In this document: positions 1-8,632 of the stretch, piece by piece
Layout of the letters: each line of letters opens with the position of its first letter
Position numbering within the stretch: position 1 is the stretch's first letter
NCBI RefSeq assembly: GCF_004349245.1
Contig: NZ_SMLC01000028.1
Location: 1 to 61,064 of the forward strand
Reading direction: 5' to 3'
Length of the DNA stretch: 61,064 nt
Source: Actinomadura sp. 6K520
Lineage (GTDB): Bacteria; Actinomycetota; Actinomycetes; Streptosporangiales; Streptosporangiaceae
Notes under the pieces: model-generated
Databases searched by the model: none
Seen by the model: only the letters and a program-made list of their open reading frames with translations
Told to the model about the DNA's origin: nothing
Made by a program: the position numbers and the translations under genes

Positions 1-27
1 CCGACACCCTCCCACCCCGATATCGAG

Positions 28-57
28 TTGGCGCCCACCTAGGCCATCGCGTATGCT
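28..57 (+). promoter_or_regulatory. Probable promoter of the tRNA-Asp/tRNA-Phe pair
   Basis: A TTGGCG box at 28-33 and a TATGCT box at 52-57 are separated by 18 bp. This fits a housekeeping sigma promoter, about 70 bp upstream of the first tRNA. Assigned by eye. Confidence 0.4.
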
Positions 58-127
58 CTCGGACGTCGCCAAGCGCCGGTAACCCGGCGAAGACACCCCT
101 CCGGAGCCGCTAGGCTCGGAGAAGCAA

Positions 128-202
128 GGTCCTGTGGAGCAGTTAGGAGTGCTCGCCACCCTGTCAAGGTGGAGGCCGCGGGTTCAAATCCCGTCAGGAC
201 CG
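128..202 (+). tRNA. tRNA-Asp (anticodon GTC)
   Basis: The acceptor stem GGTCCTG (128-134) pairs with CAGGACC (195-201). The anticodon arm is CCACC-CTGTCAA-GGTGG, giving anticodon GTC, and the T-arm contains GGTTCAAATCC. The discriminator is G202 and a CCA is encoded at 203-205. It lies 22 bp upstream of tRNA-Phe and is probably co-transcribed with it. Confidence 0.95.
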
Positions 203-224
203 CCAGGCGCCAACCACGCGCCCT

Positions 225-298
225 GGGCAGGTAGCTCAGTCGGTACGAGCGTCCGCCTGAAAAGCGGAAGGTCGGCGGTTCGACCCCGCCCCTGCCCA
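225..298 (+). tRNA. tRNA-Phe (anticodon GAA), island integration target
   Basis: The acceptor stem GGGCAGG (225-231) pairs with CCTGCCC (291-297). The anticodon loop CTGAAAA gives GAA. No complete CCA is encoded (ACCT follows). From 256, within the anticodon loop, to 300 the sequence is repeated exactly at 30779-30823, so the 3' half of this gene was brought in by the integrated element and restores a full tRNA. Confidence 0.95.
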
Positions 299-300
299 CC
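256..300 (+). repeat. attL: left 45-bp direct repeat of the island
   Basis: This 45-bp block spans the anticodon loop to the 3' end of tRNA-Phe and is identical to 30779-30823. Flanking bases differ on both sides (G versus A before, TGG versus ACA after). The identity block at a tRNA 3' end, with an integrase just inside, is the usual layout of tRNA-targeted tyrosine recombinase elements. Confidence 0.9.
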
Positions 301-383
301 TGGTCCTCTGACCAGCGGAAACGTCGATAACGGGTTGATCACCGTCGGTGTACACCGCTTGAACAGAGGAAAACTATCTCCCG

Positions 384-1328
384 ATGGGTACCGCCCGTAC
401 GCGGCGCCCGAAGGACCTCCGAGCAGGTACCTTCCAGCCCGCGATCAACTCGTTCACCCTCCACCTCAACGCCGAGGGGAAGTCCCCGAAGACCGTCCGC
501 ACCTACGCCGAAGCGGCGCAGTGGTTCGCGGCCGAGCATCTTCGACGCAACACCGACCACACCGACTGGGACGACGTCACCCCTGACGACGTCCGCGCCT
601 GGACGGTCTGGCTCCTCAACACCTACTCCGACAGCTACGCCAACAACCAGTACCGGGCACTGCAGCAGTTCTTCAAGTGGTGGTCCACCGACGAAGAGCT
701 GCCCAACCCCATGGCCAAGATCCGCCCACCCGCCGTCGGCGAGAAGGTCGTCCCCGTATTCACCGACGAGGAGCTCACCAAGCTCCTCAAGCACTGCGAG
801 GGCAAGACCTTCACCCAGCGCCGCGACTTCGCCATCCTGGCGTTGTTCAAGGCGACCGGCCTGCGGCTGTCCGAACTCGCCGGCATCATTTACGACGCCG
901 ACGACCCCGACCGCAGCGACCTGGCCCTGATGCGCCGCGAACTCCTCGTCACCGGCAAAGGCAACAAGCAGCGCATCGTCCGGTTCGGGCACCCGTCGGC
1001 CCGCGCCATCGACCGCTATATCCGCGTCCGCAACAAGCACACCTACGCGTCCAGCCGCCACCTATGGCTGGGCACCAACAACCGCCCGCCCATGACCGCC
1101 AACGGCATCTACCAGATGGTCGTCCGCCGCGGCGAGGAATGCGGCGTGACCGTCCACCCGCACAAGTTCCGCCACCACTTCTCCCACACCTGGCTCGACA
1201 AGGGCGGAGCCGAAGGCGACCTTATGGAACTCAACGGCTGGTCATCGCCTCAGATGCTCCGCCGCTACGGCCGCAGCGCCGCCAGCACCCGCGCCCGCCG
1301 CACCTACGACCGCATCATGGAGGACTGA
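384..1328 (+). CDS. Tyrosine recombinase/integrase of the island
   Basis: A 314-residue site-specific recombinase expected to integrate and excise the island at tRNA-Phe. Residues about 20-100 form the SAM-like core-binding domain (AEGKSPKTVRTY, YANNQYRALQQFFKWW). The catalytic domain follows: Arg in TGLRLSEL, Lys in TGKGNKQR, HxxR in HPHKFRHHF, Trp in ELNGWSSPQ, and the nucleophilic Tyr in MLRRYGRS. It looks intact and XerC/D-like in size. It starts 83 bp inside attL and reads into the element. A GAGGA stretch sits upstream, although its spacing to the ATG is long. A strong hairpin follows the stop. No excisionase-like gene is recognisable next to it. Confidence 0.93.
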   Translation: MGTARTRRPKDLRAGTFQPAINSFTLHLNAEGKSPKTVRTYAEAAQWFAAEHLRRNTDHTDWDDVTPDDVRAWTVWLLNTYSDSYANNQYRALQQFFKWWSTDEELPNPMAKIRPPAVGEKVVPVFTDEELTKLLKHCEGKTFTQRRDFAILALFKATGLRLSELAGIIYDADDPDRSDLALMRRELLVTGKGNKQRIVRFGHPSARAIDRYIRVRNKHTYASSRHLWLGTNNRPPMTANGIYQMVVRRGEECGVTVHPHKFRHHFSHTWLDKGGAEGDLMELNGWSSPQMLRRYGRSAASTRARRTYDRIMED

Positions 1329-1339
1329 CAACTTCACGA

Positions 1340-1372
1340 CGAAGCCCCGGCGCACGATGCGCCGGGGCTTCG
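1340..1372. terminator. Bidirectional terminator between integrase and small gene
   Basis: A perfect 15-bp stem (CGAAGCCCCGGCGCA and its complement) has a 3-nt CGA loop. It sits between convergent genes, just after the integrase stop and just before the end of the minus-strand gene at 1380. Confidence 0.8.
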
Positions 1373-1379
1373 CTGTAGG

Positions 1380-1610
1380 TCAGCCCTTCTTCCTCACCTG
1401 CGCCGACCGCTTGGCCAGCCGCAGCATGTAAGCCCGCTTGGCCAACTCGGCCCGCCGCCGTCGCTCCTCCAGCGGAAGCACGCCCTCCGGGTCGACCTCT
1501 CGCTCGAACCGAGCCAGGAAGGCGTCCCTCCCCGGCTTCGTGCGCCGCTTCCGATCCCGGGTCTTGCTCCATGACACAAGCACAGCGATCCGCTTGTCGA
1601 TCTCCGCCAC
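1380..1610 (-). CDS. Small conserved actinobacterial hypothetical protein
   Basis: A 76-residue, very basic and Glu-rich protein, probably all helical (RDAFLARFEREVDPEG, PLEERRRRAELAKRAYMLRL). Very similar short proteins are widespread in actinobacteria, often near integrated elements and regulators, with no known role. The GTG start at 1610 has an AGGGGGA ribosome site just upstream. It converges on the integrase across a shared hairpin terminator. It lacks an obvious helix-turn-helix, so calling it an excisionase would be speculation. Confidence 0.7.
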   Translation of the reverse strand: MAEIDKRIAVLVSWSKTRDRKRRTKPGRDAFLARFEREVDPEGVLPLEERRRRAELAKRAYMLRLAKRSAQVRKKG

Positions 1611-1876
1611 GGTCCCCCTACTTAACGTCGGTGATGTCCGGATCGTTGCCCTTCCTGCCGATACAATCTTTTCATAGCCGAGTAATGTATTTGCATCACT
1701 TCGAGCACTTTGACGGGAATGTCATCGCTTTCAGGCTATTCTCTCGACGATGCATTGCACAATAGTGATAGTCAATTGCCTCATCGTCAAGGCGTGTTGC
1801 AGTCATCACCGATGGATACCTATCCGACATGCCCTTTATGGCGTCGTCTGCCTGGCCTGCCGGGCGGCGGCCGAGC

Positions 1877-1939
1877 CGTCCGCGAGCGGGCCGGGCTCCG
1901 TCCGCTCGTCCGCCGCACGGCGGACGGCCGTCCGCGAGA
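1877..1939. repeat. Cluster of GTCCG/CGGAC repeats with a perfect palindrome
   Basis: GCCGTCCGCGAG occurs twice, 51 bp apart. Between the copies is GTCCGCCG-CA-CGGCGGAC at 1908-1925. It could be a protein-binding cluster or only GC-rich decay; the function is unknown. Confidence 0.4.
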
Positions 1940-2197
1940 GCGAACGTAAGTCCGGACGCCGGACGAAGCGACGGCGGAGGGCTCGGCCTCCCGTCCGCAC
2001 TGCGGCGGAGCTTGGTCTGCGAGATTTCGCAGAGTGACGCCGCCACGTTCCTGTTCCGCGTCTCGGCTGCGATCACGCTTGCTCTGGAAGAACGGCAGTT
2101 TCAGCGCCCCGTCATGCCGCCAGTATCGAGGCTGGCTTGCCCACCTGCGGACGCCATCGCCTCCGGGATCGCGCCCGATCCCGCGCCTCCCAGCAAT

Positions 2198-2370
2198 GGA
2201 CCGCGCTCGGTCCATCCACGAAAAGGGCACGATATCCATATCTTGCCCCGCGGAGCCGGCGGCGGGCGGACATCAGCCATCCCCTGCAGGCGTGCAAGCA
2301 TCACCGCCGCACCCGGGCGGAGCAAGATATGGAAATCCTAAGGATAGGCAACGGAACCGAGCGCGGTTCC
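2198..2370. repeat. Two-block inverted repeat, MITE-like or structured RNA
   Basis: Outer block: GGACCGCGCTCGGTCC (2198-2213) matches the complement of GGAACCGAGCGCGGTTCC (2353-2370), and each copy is itself a hairpin. Inner block: TCCATATCTTGC (2235-2246) is an exact inverted copy of 2322-2333, with similarity extending a few bases each side. The centre is unpaired. It lies just downstream of drmC, so it may end that transcript, or it may be the shell of a small non-autonomous element. Confidence 0.55.
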
Positions 2371-2436
2371 GTAGTTGATGCTCTGCCGGGCACCCAGCGA
2401 ACCCGCCGATCGCTTTCGAGGGCCTTGCGCTGTGGA

Positions 2437-3231
2437 CTACCCGAGCGGTTCAAGCGGACCCGGCCCCGGGCGCATGAGCGACCGGAAGTGGCGAACAAGG
2501 CTGCGTACGGCGGCCGGCTCACGCAGGACCACCCCGATCTCCAGATTCTCCTTCAAGGCTCGGTCGGTGAGGTTGGCGCTGCCCAGCAGGGCGGTTCGCT
2601 CGTCTGCGGCGATCAGCTTGGCGTGCAGGGCGGCGCGGGACCGCCCCAGGGCCGGACGACGCGCCTGTGGCCAGTGCCAGAAACGCACGCTCTCCCTGCC
2701 ATGCAGCGACTGGAAGGCGGCCGCCGCCCCGGGACCGTCCAACGTGCCGCCTGCGGTCACCGACGTCTCGAATACCAGGTCGACGTGCACGCCTCGGTCG
2801 GCGGTGGCGGTGAGCTCGGTGACGATCTCGGTCACACCGTGGGCGGCGAAGCTGACGATCAGCAACGAGGTCGTGGCCTCACGGATGACCTCAAGGGCGA
2901 CCTGGCTGGTGAGCCGCACCGGGACGGCGTCGCTCAGCGGGCCACTGGCCACGACCGTGCTCCTGTGCGCCGCGTGCTCACAGCTGACCGCACCGGCGGC
3001 TTCGAGCGCCAGCGCGATGGCCTCACCCGTCGCCCCAGAGCGCCGCCACGCGGTGACCAGCCTCCGAGCAACTCCACCCAGCGCATAGCCCGGACGTGCT
3101 TCCAGCAAGGCCGCCTCCACCGACCGGGACGGGCGGTCAGCAGCGCGCAGGACACGGCACCACGTTCTCAGGTGGCCCGGGGCGAGCTCACCGGCGGTGG
3201 CGGCGATGACCGACGGCAGGTCGTCGCTCAC
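2437..3231 (-). CDS. drmC: DISARM protein DrmC, phospholipase D-family
   Basis: A 264-residue protein with one phospholipase D motif, HAKLIAAD (HxKx4D) followed by LLGSANLTDRALKEN near residues 210-235, typical of PLD-superfamily nucleases. Last gene of the drmA-drmB-drmC group. The GTG start at 3231 overlaps the drmB stop (GTGA), implying translational coupling. A longer upstream reading frame runs inside drmB and is not the real N terminus. In published DISARM work drmC was dispensable in some tests. The N-terminal half (residues 1-100) is helical with no clear domain. The identification rests on the PLD motif plus its position after drmB. Confidence 0.9.
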   Translation of the reverse strand: MSDDLPSVIAATAGELAPGHLRTWCRVLRAADRPSRSVEAALLEARPGYALGGVARRLVTAWRRSGATGEAIALALEAAGAVSCEHAAHRSTVVASGPLSDAVPVRLTSQVALEVIREATTSLLIVSFAAHGVTEIVTELTATADRGVHVDLVFETSVTAGGTLDGPGAAAAFQSLHGRESVRFWHWPQARRPALGRSRAALHAKLIAADERTALLGSANLTDRALKENLEIGVVLREPAAVRSLVRHFRSLMRPGPGPLEPLG

Positions 3232-5048
3232 CGGAAGAAGCCGTACTGGCCTCCGGTCACCGTGTCGGTGACAAGGGCCCGGTCGAGGTAGTGATTGCCT
3301 CGTTCGCACGAGGTCTCGGCCGCGAACAGGCACGCATGGCACGCGGCCCCGTAGAGGCTTCCGTGGTGTCGGGGATCGTGCTCGGAGCACAGGGGGTCGG
3401 AACTGCACAGCCGCGCCGCGTCGAGCGCCTGCCGGATCAGCGGGCCGAGACGGTCGGGGTGACCGAGGGAGACCAGACCGCCGAGCGTGCCCTCGCTGTC
3501 GGGGGCGGCGGTGTAGAGCAGTACCCCGGCCATCGGCTCGGCGGCGCGGGCGTAGACGCGTTCCGCGATGCCCGTCGCGCTGTAGCCGCTCTCCAGGGAG
3601 AACTCCCGGATCAGCGTGTGAGCGAACGTGTGCAGCATGAGGTAGCGGATTCCGGGCCAGTGACCGGCTTCAAGACCCCGGGCGGACCGCCATTCGTCAT
3701 GCGCCTCACGCAAGATCTTTTCGCGTTCCCTGACCTCGGCACGTTGCTCCCATTCGGTGAGGCGATCCTCCTTGAACTTCAGGAAGATGCCTTCGCCGCG
3801 CATCTCCGCGCAGGGCACCCAGGTCGGGGCGTCCCGGGAAAGCCGTGCGCGGCGGCTGTCGTCGGTGGAGAGGACGTCCCATTCGGGGGCGTCGATCCTG
3901 GTGAAGCCGTACAGGGCCCCGACCTCGCGGAGCCGCGGTACGAGCGTGACCCGTTCCAGCCAGGACCTTTTGCTAGGCGGGACGCCGACGCGCCGGGTGG
4001 TGAAGTCGGGCAGCTCGACGTCGTCGTCGTGGGTGAACGCCGACCATTCCGGGCCCGCGAGGTCGAGTTCGTCCTCGTCGGCGGGCCGGTCCCCGCCCTG
4101 GTCGGCGTGGCGCCGGACGGCTCGCCAGACCGCGTCGACCCCGTGCACGTGCAGTTCGGGCCACACGCCCAGCTTCGGAAGGAGCTTCTTGGCGGCGGCC
4201 TGGTCGAGGTTCGCCACCAGGTCGAGGACGTCCCAGTGGTCGGCGACGAGTTGAGCGAGGTCGTCGTCTCCCTTGGGGAGGCTGAACACGCGCATCTGCA
4301 TGGCGAACCAGCCGTTGGTCGCTCCCAGGGCGAGCGTCCGGGTCGGCAGCCCGCACGGTTCGAAGGTGCCGAGGTGGGGGTGGCGGCCCCGGCAGGCGGG
4401 CAGGTTCCGCTCTCCCGCCAGGCCGATCGCCTCCGCCATGGTGCGGCGGGCGCCGCACGAGCACACGACGAAGACGTTGGCGGCCTCGCCGCCGGTGCCG
4501 CGCTCGACGAGCTGGAGCGTGTGGTCGCCTGCCTCCGGGGATGCGCCGCGGTGCGCGAAGTACGACCAGGGGAAGTCGTCCAGGTGGCCGCCCTGAGTAC
4601 AGGCGAGGACGAACCGGGCGGGTACGGCGGTGGGACGGCGCCCGCCGGTGCCGCGGCAGTTGTGCACGTAGCGGACTCTGTCGGGAGAGAAGGCGCTCGG
4701 CACGAGCTCGAAGAGCCGGGAGTCGATCGAGGCGAGGCGGTTGCAGCGCAGGTCGGTGCAGCGCAGGTAGCGGGGGAAGGCGGCGACCGGCACCCCGACC
4801 CCGGTCCACTCGCCGAACGGGTCGGCCGCGTCCTCCGGTGTGTACGGCGGCGTGCGCAGCGTCTCGACCTGCGGACCGAGCTTGCGGCGGACGGCGGCCA
4901 GCAGCCGGTCCTCGGTGAGGACGCGCGCCGACGCCTGGTCCCAGAATTCCAGCCCCATCAGGACGACCGAGAGGTTGGGCAGGTCGGCCACGGCGCCGAC
5001 GCCGTAGGTGTGCAGCAGCTGGTTGGGGCGCAGCTCGCCGACGCGCAT
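3228..5048 (-). CDS. drmB: DISARM protein DrmB (DUF1998)
   Basis: A 606-residue DUF1998 protein. The N terminus, VGELRPNQLLHTYGVGAVADLP, is characteristic of DrmB. The C terminus carries the Cys-rich DUF1998 region: CSSDPLC, CHACLF and SCERGNHYLDR, a likely metal site. In DISARM, DrmA and DrmB form a complex that loads onto incoming DNA. The start was set at ATG 5048 because GGAG lies 5 nt upstream; GTG 5054 is an alternative that overlaps the drmA stop. Together with the 3' overlap into drmC this shows a tightly coupled operon. Confidence 0.95.
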   Translation of the reverse strand: MRVGELRPNQLLHTYGVGAVADLPNLSVVLMGLEFWDQASARVLTEDRLLAAVRRKLGPQVETLRTPPYTPEDAADPFGEWTGVGVPVAAFPRYLRCTDLRCNRLASIDSRLFELVPSAFSPDRVRYVHNCRGTGGRRPTAVPARFVLACTQGGHLDDFPWSYFAHRGASPEAGDHTLQLVERGTGGEAANVFVVCSCGARRTMAEAIGLAGERNLPACRGRHPHLGTFEPCGLPTRTLALGATNGWFAMQMRVFSLPKGDDDLAQLVADHWDVLDLVANLDQAAAKKLLPKLGVWPELHVHGVDAVWRAVRRHADQGGDRPADEDELDLAGPEWSAFTHDDDVELPDFTTRRVGVPPSKRSWLERVTLVPRLREVGALYGFTRIDAPEWDVLSTDDSRRARLSRDAPTWVPCAEMRGEGIFLKFKEDRLTEWEQRAEVREREKILREAHDEWRSARGLEAGHWPGIRYLMLHTFAHTLIREFSLESGYSATGIAERVYARAAEPMAGVLLYTAAPDSEGTLGGLVSLGHPDRLGPLIRQALDAARLCSSDPLCSEHDPRHHGSLYGAACHACLFAAETSCERGNHYLDRALVTDTVTGGQYGFFR

Positions 5049-5050
5049 GG

Positions 5051-8000
5051 TCACTCCTGCTCCTCTCGGGGGACGGGCTGGAAGGGCGGAGCGTCGGCAC
5101 CGCCCAGGTCGTACCGGTCGAGGAGCAGGAGCCGGACGCCCGGTTCGACGTCGCGCAGGGAGGTCGGGCACATGGTCTTGGTCCATGGCCCGCCGTCAGG
5201 CCGCCGCAGCAGCCCCGCGACCGCGTCAGAGCGGCGGGGCGTCCGGTACCCGAGGACGCGTTCGGGCACGGCGCGCTCGCGGGCCCAGAAGTCCAGCCGG
5301 GCGTCGAGTTCGCGTTCGACGTCGACGGCGTCCCGCGCGTTGCCGAGGACGTCGCGGGCCCGCCGTCGGATCACGTTGACGACATGGTCGGCGAGCCGGC
5401 TCTCCCGGCCGAACAGCCGGGCGGCGTCGTTGGCGTTGTACTTCGGCTCCAGTCCGCGGACGAGCGCCACGAGGACGCCGGTCAATCCCCGGTCGACCGC
5501 CCGGTAGGCGAACGGGGTGACCGACAGGGCCTCCACGTGCTGGTAGACGGTGGCGTGGAAGTGCTCGAACTTCTCGTAGTGCGACAGGTCGCGCGGGCGC
5601 GCCCAGTTGTAGACGGTGAACACGAGCCCAGGGTCCTGCCGGCCGACACGGCTGGTGGCCTGGATGTACTCGGCGGTGGACTTGGGCTGGTTGGCCACCA
5701 CCATGACACCGAGCCGGGACACGTCGACCCCGACCGCGATCATGCTGGTGGCCAGCAGCACGTCGATCGGCCGCCGCTCGCCCTTGGCGCGGGGCCCGAA
5801 GCGCAGTTCCAGCTCGGCGAGCACCTCGGGAATGTCGCCGGACGACAACCGGGACGTGAGCTCGCGCAGCTTCGGGTCGTACCGGCGGGCAAGGCCGCGC
5901 TGGTCGGCGCGGGACAGGCGGGTGGAGACGTCGTCCTCCACCAGGCGGCGCATCCCGCCGAGGTCGCGGAGGCTGTTGAAGTAGCCGACCAGTGTCATGT
6001 ACGGGTCGGTGACGGGGTTCTTCCCGTACTTGTCATGGAGTTTCTGCGCGGCCGCGAGCACCGCCACGTAGACCCGGATGAGCGTCGACTTGATGCGGAC
6101 GCCGTGCGCGCAGACGCCGACGTAGCGGCGGCCGGGTTTGACGACGCCTTCGTAGCCGGGACGGGGTTCGCTCGGCCGCTGGCGGGCGAAGAAGTTGTCG
6201 TCGGCGCTGAGCCCCGGCGGAGGGAAGATCTCGGTGCGGCCCCGGTCGAACACGGCGTGGAGCTGCCGGGCGGCCCGCCGCACCGTCGCGGTGGAGGCGA
6301 TCACCTTGGGCCGGACGGTGCGCCCTCCGGGCCCTTCCCAGGTGCACAGCCGGTCTACGGCGGTCTCATAGAGGCCGACGAGCGAGCCGAGCGGCCCGGA
6401 GATCAGGTGCAGCTCGTCCTGGATGATCAGGTCGGGGGGCCGGACGGGCGTCACCGGCACGTGCCGTGCGGCGGGTAGCGGCCCGCTTGCCTGATGGCTG
6501 GTGCGGCCGTCGCAGCAGATCTCCGCGAGGTCGGGTGTGACGAAACCGTGCCGCTCGCAGCGGCGCTCGGCGCGCCCGAACAGCGTCTGGGTGTCGCCGA
6601 CCCACGGGAGTTGGGCGAACTTGTCGACGGTGGCGATGACGAACGCCGGGCCGAGCCGGTAGATCTCCTCGTCCACGACGACGACCGGCAGGCCGTCGCC
6701 GTCCCCGGTGTAGGCGTGGAAGTCGCAGTCGAAGTCGGAGCAGCGGATCAGGGTGCGGCGGCGGAGTCCGTCGACCTCGATGTCGCGGCCCGCCTCGATG
6801 GCCGTCCCGCACCACGGGCAGGACGTGAGCTGGTGCGGGGACCCGATGACGTGCCGGGGACGTCCGGTGGTGCGGCGCTGCTCCTTGGCCCAGTCGGTCG
6901 CCTGGTCGGTGCGGTTGGGGGTGACCCGGCCGCCCACCCACAGGCCGAGCCGGAACGGCGTGCGCCCCCATCCGTCCTCGTCGTCGCGGCGCAGCTTCTC
7001 GCACGCGCAGATCAGCGCCGCGGCCCGCTGGAACTGCTGGATGGTGAGCAGCCGCAGCGTGTAGCGCATCAGCACCGCGACGCCGCTCTGCGCGTCGTAG
7101 CCGCCGAAGTCGGGACGCAGCCGCCTGATGGCGAGGGTGAACGCGGTCAGGCCGAGGTACGCCTCGGTCTTGCCGCCGCCGGTGGGGAACCACAGCAGGT
7201 CCACCACGGATTCGTCCCGGCCGCTGCGCTCCGGGTGGACGGGGTCGGCGAGCGCGGGCAGGTTCAGCAGGATGAAGGCGAGCTGGAACGGGCGCCAGCT
7301 GCGGTTGCGGACGAGGTCGGCCTCCCGCACCGCTTCGGACAGGGGCAGCCGGGGCCTGCGGCGGCGCTCCCCCGCGGCGATGGTGTGGACGCGCTGCAGG
7401 TACATGGCCGCGTTGGCGAACGCGAACGCGCGCCTGGCGTCATCGTTCTCGGCGAGCAGCGTGATGCCGGCCTTGATCCGCTCGGCGGCCCGCCGCGCAT
7501 CGGCGAGGTTGCGCCGCGCGTCGTCCTCGTGGCCGTCCAGCCGGGCGGCCGGGTCGGCGATGGAGGCCGCCATCCGGTCGAGCCATGCCCGGTACCCCTC
7601 CACCAGGGGCGACAGGGCGGCCCGAAGTTCGTCGGCGTCCATCCCGGCGAGCTGCTTCATGTCGACCTTCAGGTCGGCGAGTTCCGGGAGGTCGGGGTCG
7701 GTGTCCGCGCGTGGCACGTCGGTGGCGGGGACCTCGTGGACGGGCACGGCGGCGGTGGAGATCCGGACGGCGCGCATCGGGTCGCCGGTTGACGGCTCGG
7801 CGTGGACGGCGACGCCGTGGCCGGTCGCGAACTCGGGGCAGAAGCGGTAGGCCATCGCGAGCCGCCGCCGTTCGGCCTGGTCGGCCTGGTCGCCGCCCGC
7901 CGCCCCGGCGGGGCGCCGCAGGAACGCCGGCTCCTCGCCGGGCGCGCTCGCCGACATCCGGGCCTGGAACACCCACGCCTCGCTGCGGCCCACATCCCCC

Positions 8001-8551
8001 CGCTGGGCGTTCACGAGGAACAGGGTGACGAGCCAGTTGCCGTCGTGCTTGCGAACCCGTCCGCGCACGACGATCTCCGGCTGGTCGCCGGTGAGCGACG
8101 CCGCCTTCACCTTCCCCGAGCGGAGCGGGACGGTGACGGCACCCGCCATGTGTTCCCGCCGCCAGACCAGCTCTCCGGCGCGTTCCTCGTCGGACGAGCG
8201 GACGCGGACGTACCGGGCCCATTCGGCTGTCACGGCCAGCCGGTCGACGTCGCCCGCCACGTGCGCCGTGAAGCCGTATGAGGAGGGGAACATGCTGGGG
8301 ATGTTGGGGGCGTTCTGCTCTGGGCCGGGCTCGGCGTCGATCTCGACGTCGGCCAGCGAATCGTGCTCGCCGGGGTCGACCATCGCCCCGTTGGGCGCAA
8401 GCCTGCCCAGCAGGTAGCGGTCGGTCGGCCGCTCGGTGAACTCCTCTTCCTCCCCCGCGGCCGGACCGTGCAGGTCGGCGCAGACGAGCTCGGTCAGCTC
8501 GTCGCGGATCGCGGCGGCGTCGGGGACCTTGAGCACGGGGAGGTCGGTCAT
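5051..8551 (-). CDS. drmA: DISARM helicase DrmA
   Basis: A 1166-residue SF2 helicase. Walker A is WFPTGGGKTEAYLGL near residue 452, the DExH box is QDELHLISGPLGS near 707, and motifs V-VI are LLATSMIAVGVDVSRLG and QATSRVGRQDPGL near 940-975. Two Cys pairs (SCPWCGTAIE; IRCSDFDCDFHAY) lie between motifs I and II, a likely zinc insert. The length and the neighbours DrmB and DrmC fit DISARM. The ATG at 8551 is 6 nt downstream of a TAAAGT box, so the message may be leaderless. The gene is separated from drmMI by about 6.8 kb of inserted genes. Confidence 0.95.
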   Translation of the reverse strand: MTDLPVLKVPDAAAIRDELTELVCADLHGPAAGEEEEFTERPTDRYLLGRLAPNGAMVDPGEHDSLADVEIDAEPGPEQNAPNIPSMFPSSYGFTAHVAGDVDRLAVTAEWARYVRVRSSDEERAGELVWRREHMAGAVTVPLRSGKVKAASLTGDQPEIVVRGRVRKHDGNWLVTLFLVNAQRGDVGRSEAWVFQARMSASAPGEEPAFLRRPAGAAGGDQADQAERRRLAMAYRFCPEFATGHGVAVHAEPSTGDPMRAVRISTAAVPVHEVPATDVPRADTDPDLPELADLKVDMKQLAGMDADELRAALSPLVEGYRAWLDRMAASIADPAARLDGHEDDARRNLADARRAAERIKAGITLLAENDDARRAFAFANAAMYLQRVHTIAAGERRRRPRLPLSEAVREADLVRNRSWRPFQLAFILLNLPALADPVHPERSGRDESVVDLLWFPTGGGKTEAYLGLTAFTLAIRRLRPDFGGYDAQSGVAVLMRYTLRLLTIQQFQRAAALICACEKLRRDDEDGWGRTPFRLGLWVGGRVTPNRTDQATDWAKEQRRTTGRPRHVIGSPHQLTSCPWCGTAIEAGRDIEVDGLRRRTLIRCSDFDCDFHAYTGDGDGLPVVVVDEEIYRLGPAFVIATVDKFAQLPWVGDTQTLFGRAERRCERHGFVTPDLAEICCDGRTSHQASGPLPAARHVPVTPVRPPDLIIQDELHLISGPLGSLVGLYETAVDRLCTWEGPGGRTVRPKVIASTATVRRAARQLHAVFDRGRTEIFPPPGLSADDNFFARQRPSEPRPGYEGVVKPGRRYVGVCAHGVRIKSTLIRVYVAVLAAAQKLHDKYGKNPVTDPYMTLVGYFNSLRDLGGMRRLVEDDVSTRLSRADQRGLARRYDPKLRELTSRLSSGDIPEVLAELELRFGPRAKGERRPIDVLLATSMIAVGVDVSRLGVMVVANQPKSTAEYIQATSRVGRQDPGLVFTVYNWARPRDLSHYEKFEHFHATVYQHVEALSVTPFAYRAVDRGLTGVLVALVRGLEPKYNANDAARLFGRESRLADHVVNVIRRRARDVLGNARDAVDVERELDARLDFWARERAVPERVLGYRTPRRSDAVAGLLRRPDGGPWTKTMCPTSLRDVEPGVRLLLLDRYDLGGADAPPFQPVPREEQE

Positions 8552-8632
8552 GGCAGCACTTTAGGGTCTCGGCGGACGGAAACGCGCTGTTCCCGGTGCT
8601 CACAGAGGCACAGCCGGTTAGGGTCTTCGGAC
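8552..8632. promoter_or_regulatory. Compact divergent promoter, drmA / ATPase operon
   Basis: Only 81 bp separate the two start codons. A minus-strand -10 (TAAAGT, complement of 8558-8563) ends 6 nt before the drmA ATG. A plus-strand -10 (TAGGGT, 8619-8624) ends 8 nt before the ATPase ATG. Neither ATG has a Shine-Dalgarno sequence, which suggests leaderless transcripts. TTAGGGTCT occurs twice (8561-8569 and 8618-8626), a possible shared operator. Confidence 0.45.

Larger units (their letters stand above)
1611..2436. other. 826-bp non-coding stretch rich in inverted repeats
   Basis: No convincing gene is visible on either strand. The first 200 bp are AT-richer than the surroundings. From about 1870 to 1960 the sequence is packed with GTCCG/CGGAC units, including a perfect palindrome GTCCGCCG-CA-CGGCGGAC (1908-1925) and a direct repeat GCCGTCCGCGAG (1877 and 1928). 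From 2198 to 2370 there is a two-block inverted repeat, listed separately. A short minus-strand reading frame near 2040-2180 has protein-like composition but no recognisable family and may be a relic. Confidence 0.5.

Noticed and set aside
39..299. Minus-strand reading frame across the two tRNAs
   Set aside because: Translation of tRNA genes gives typical false proteins (GVEPPTFRFSGG-like); the tRNAs explain it.
1820..2239. Possible minus-strand gene in the integrase-proximal gap
   Set aside because: A short stretch (RYWRHDGALKLPFFQSKRD) looks protein-like, but the remainder is Arg-rich repeat translation, with no ribosome site or family.
3291..5507. Long plus-strand frame opposite drmB
   Set aside because: Antisense shadow in GC-rich DNA; Gly/Val/Glu-rich with no domain, while the minus strand encodes DUF1998.
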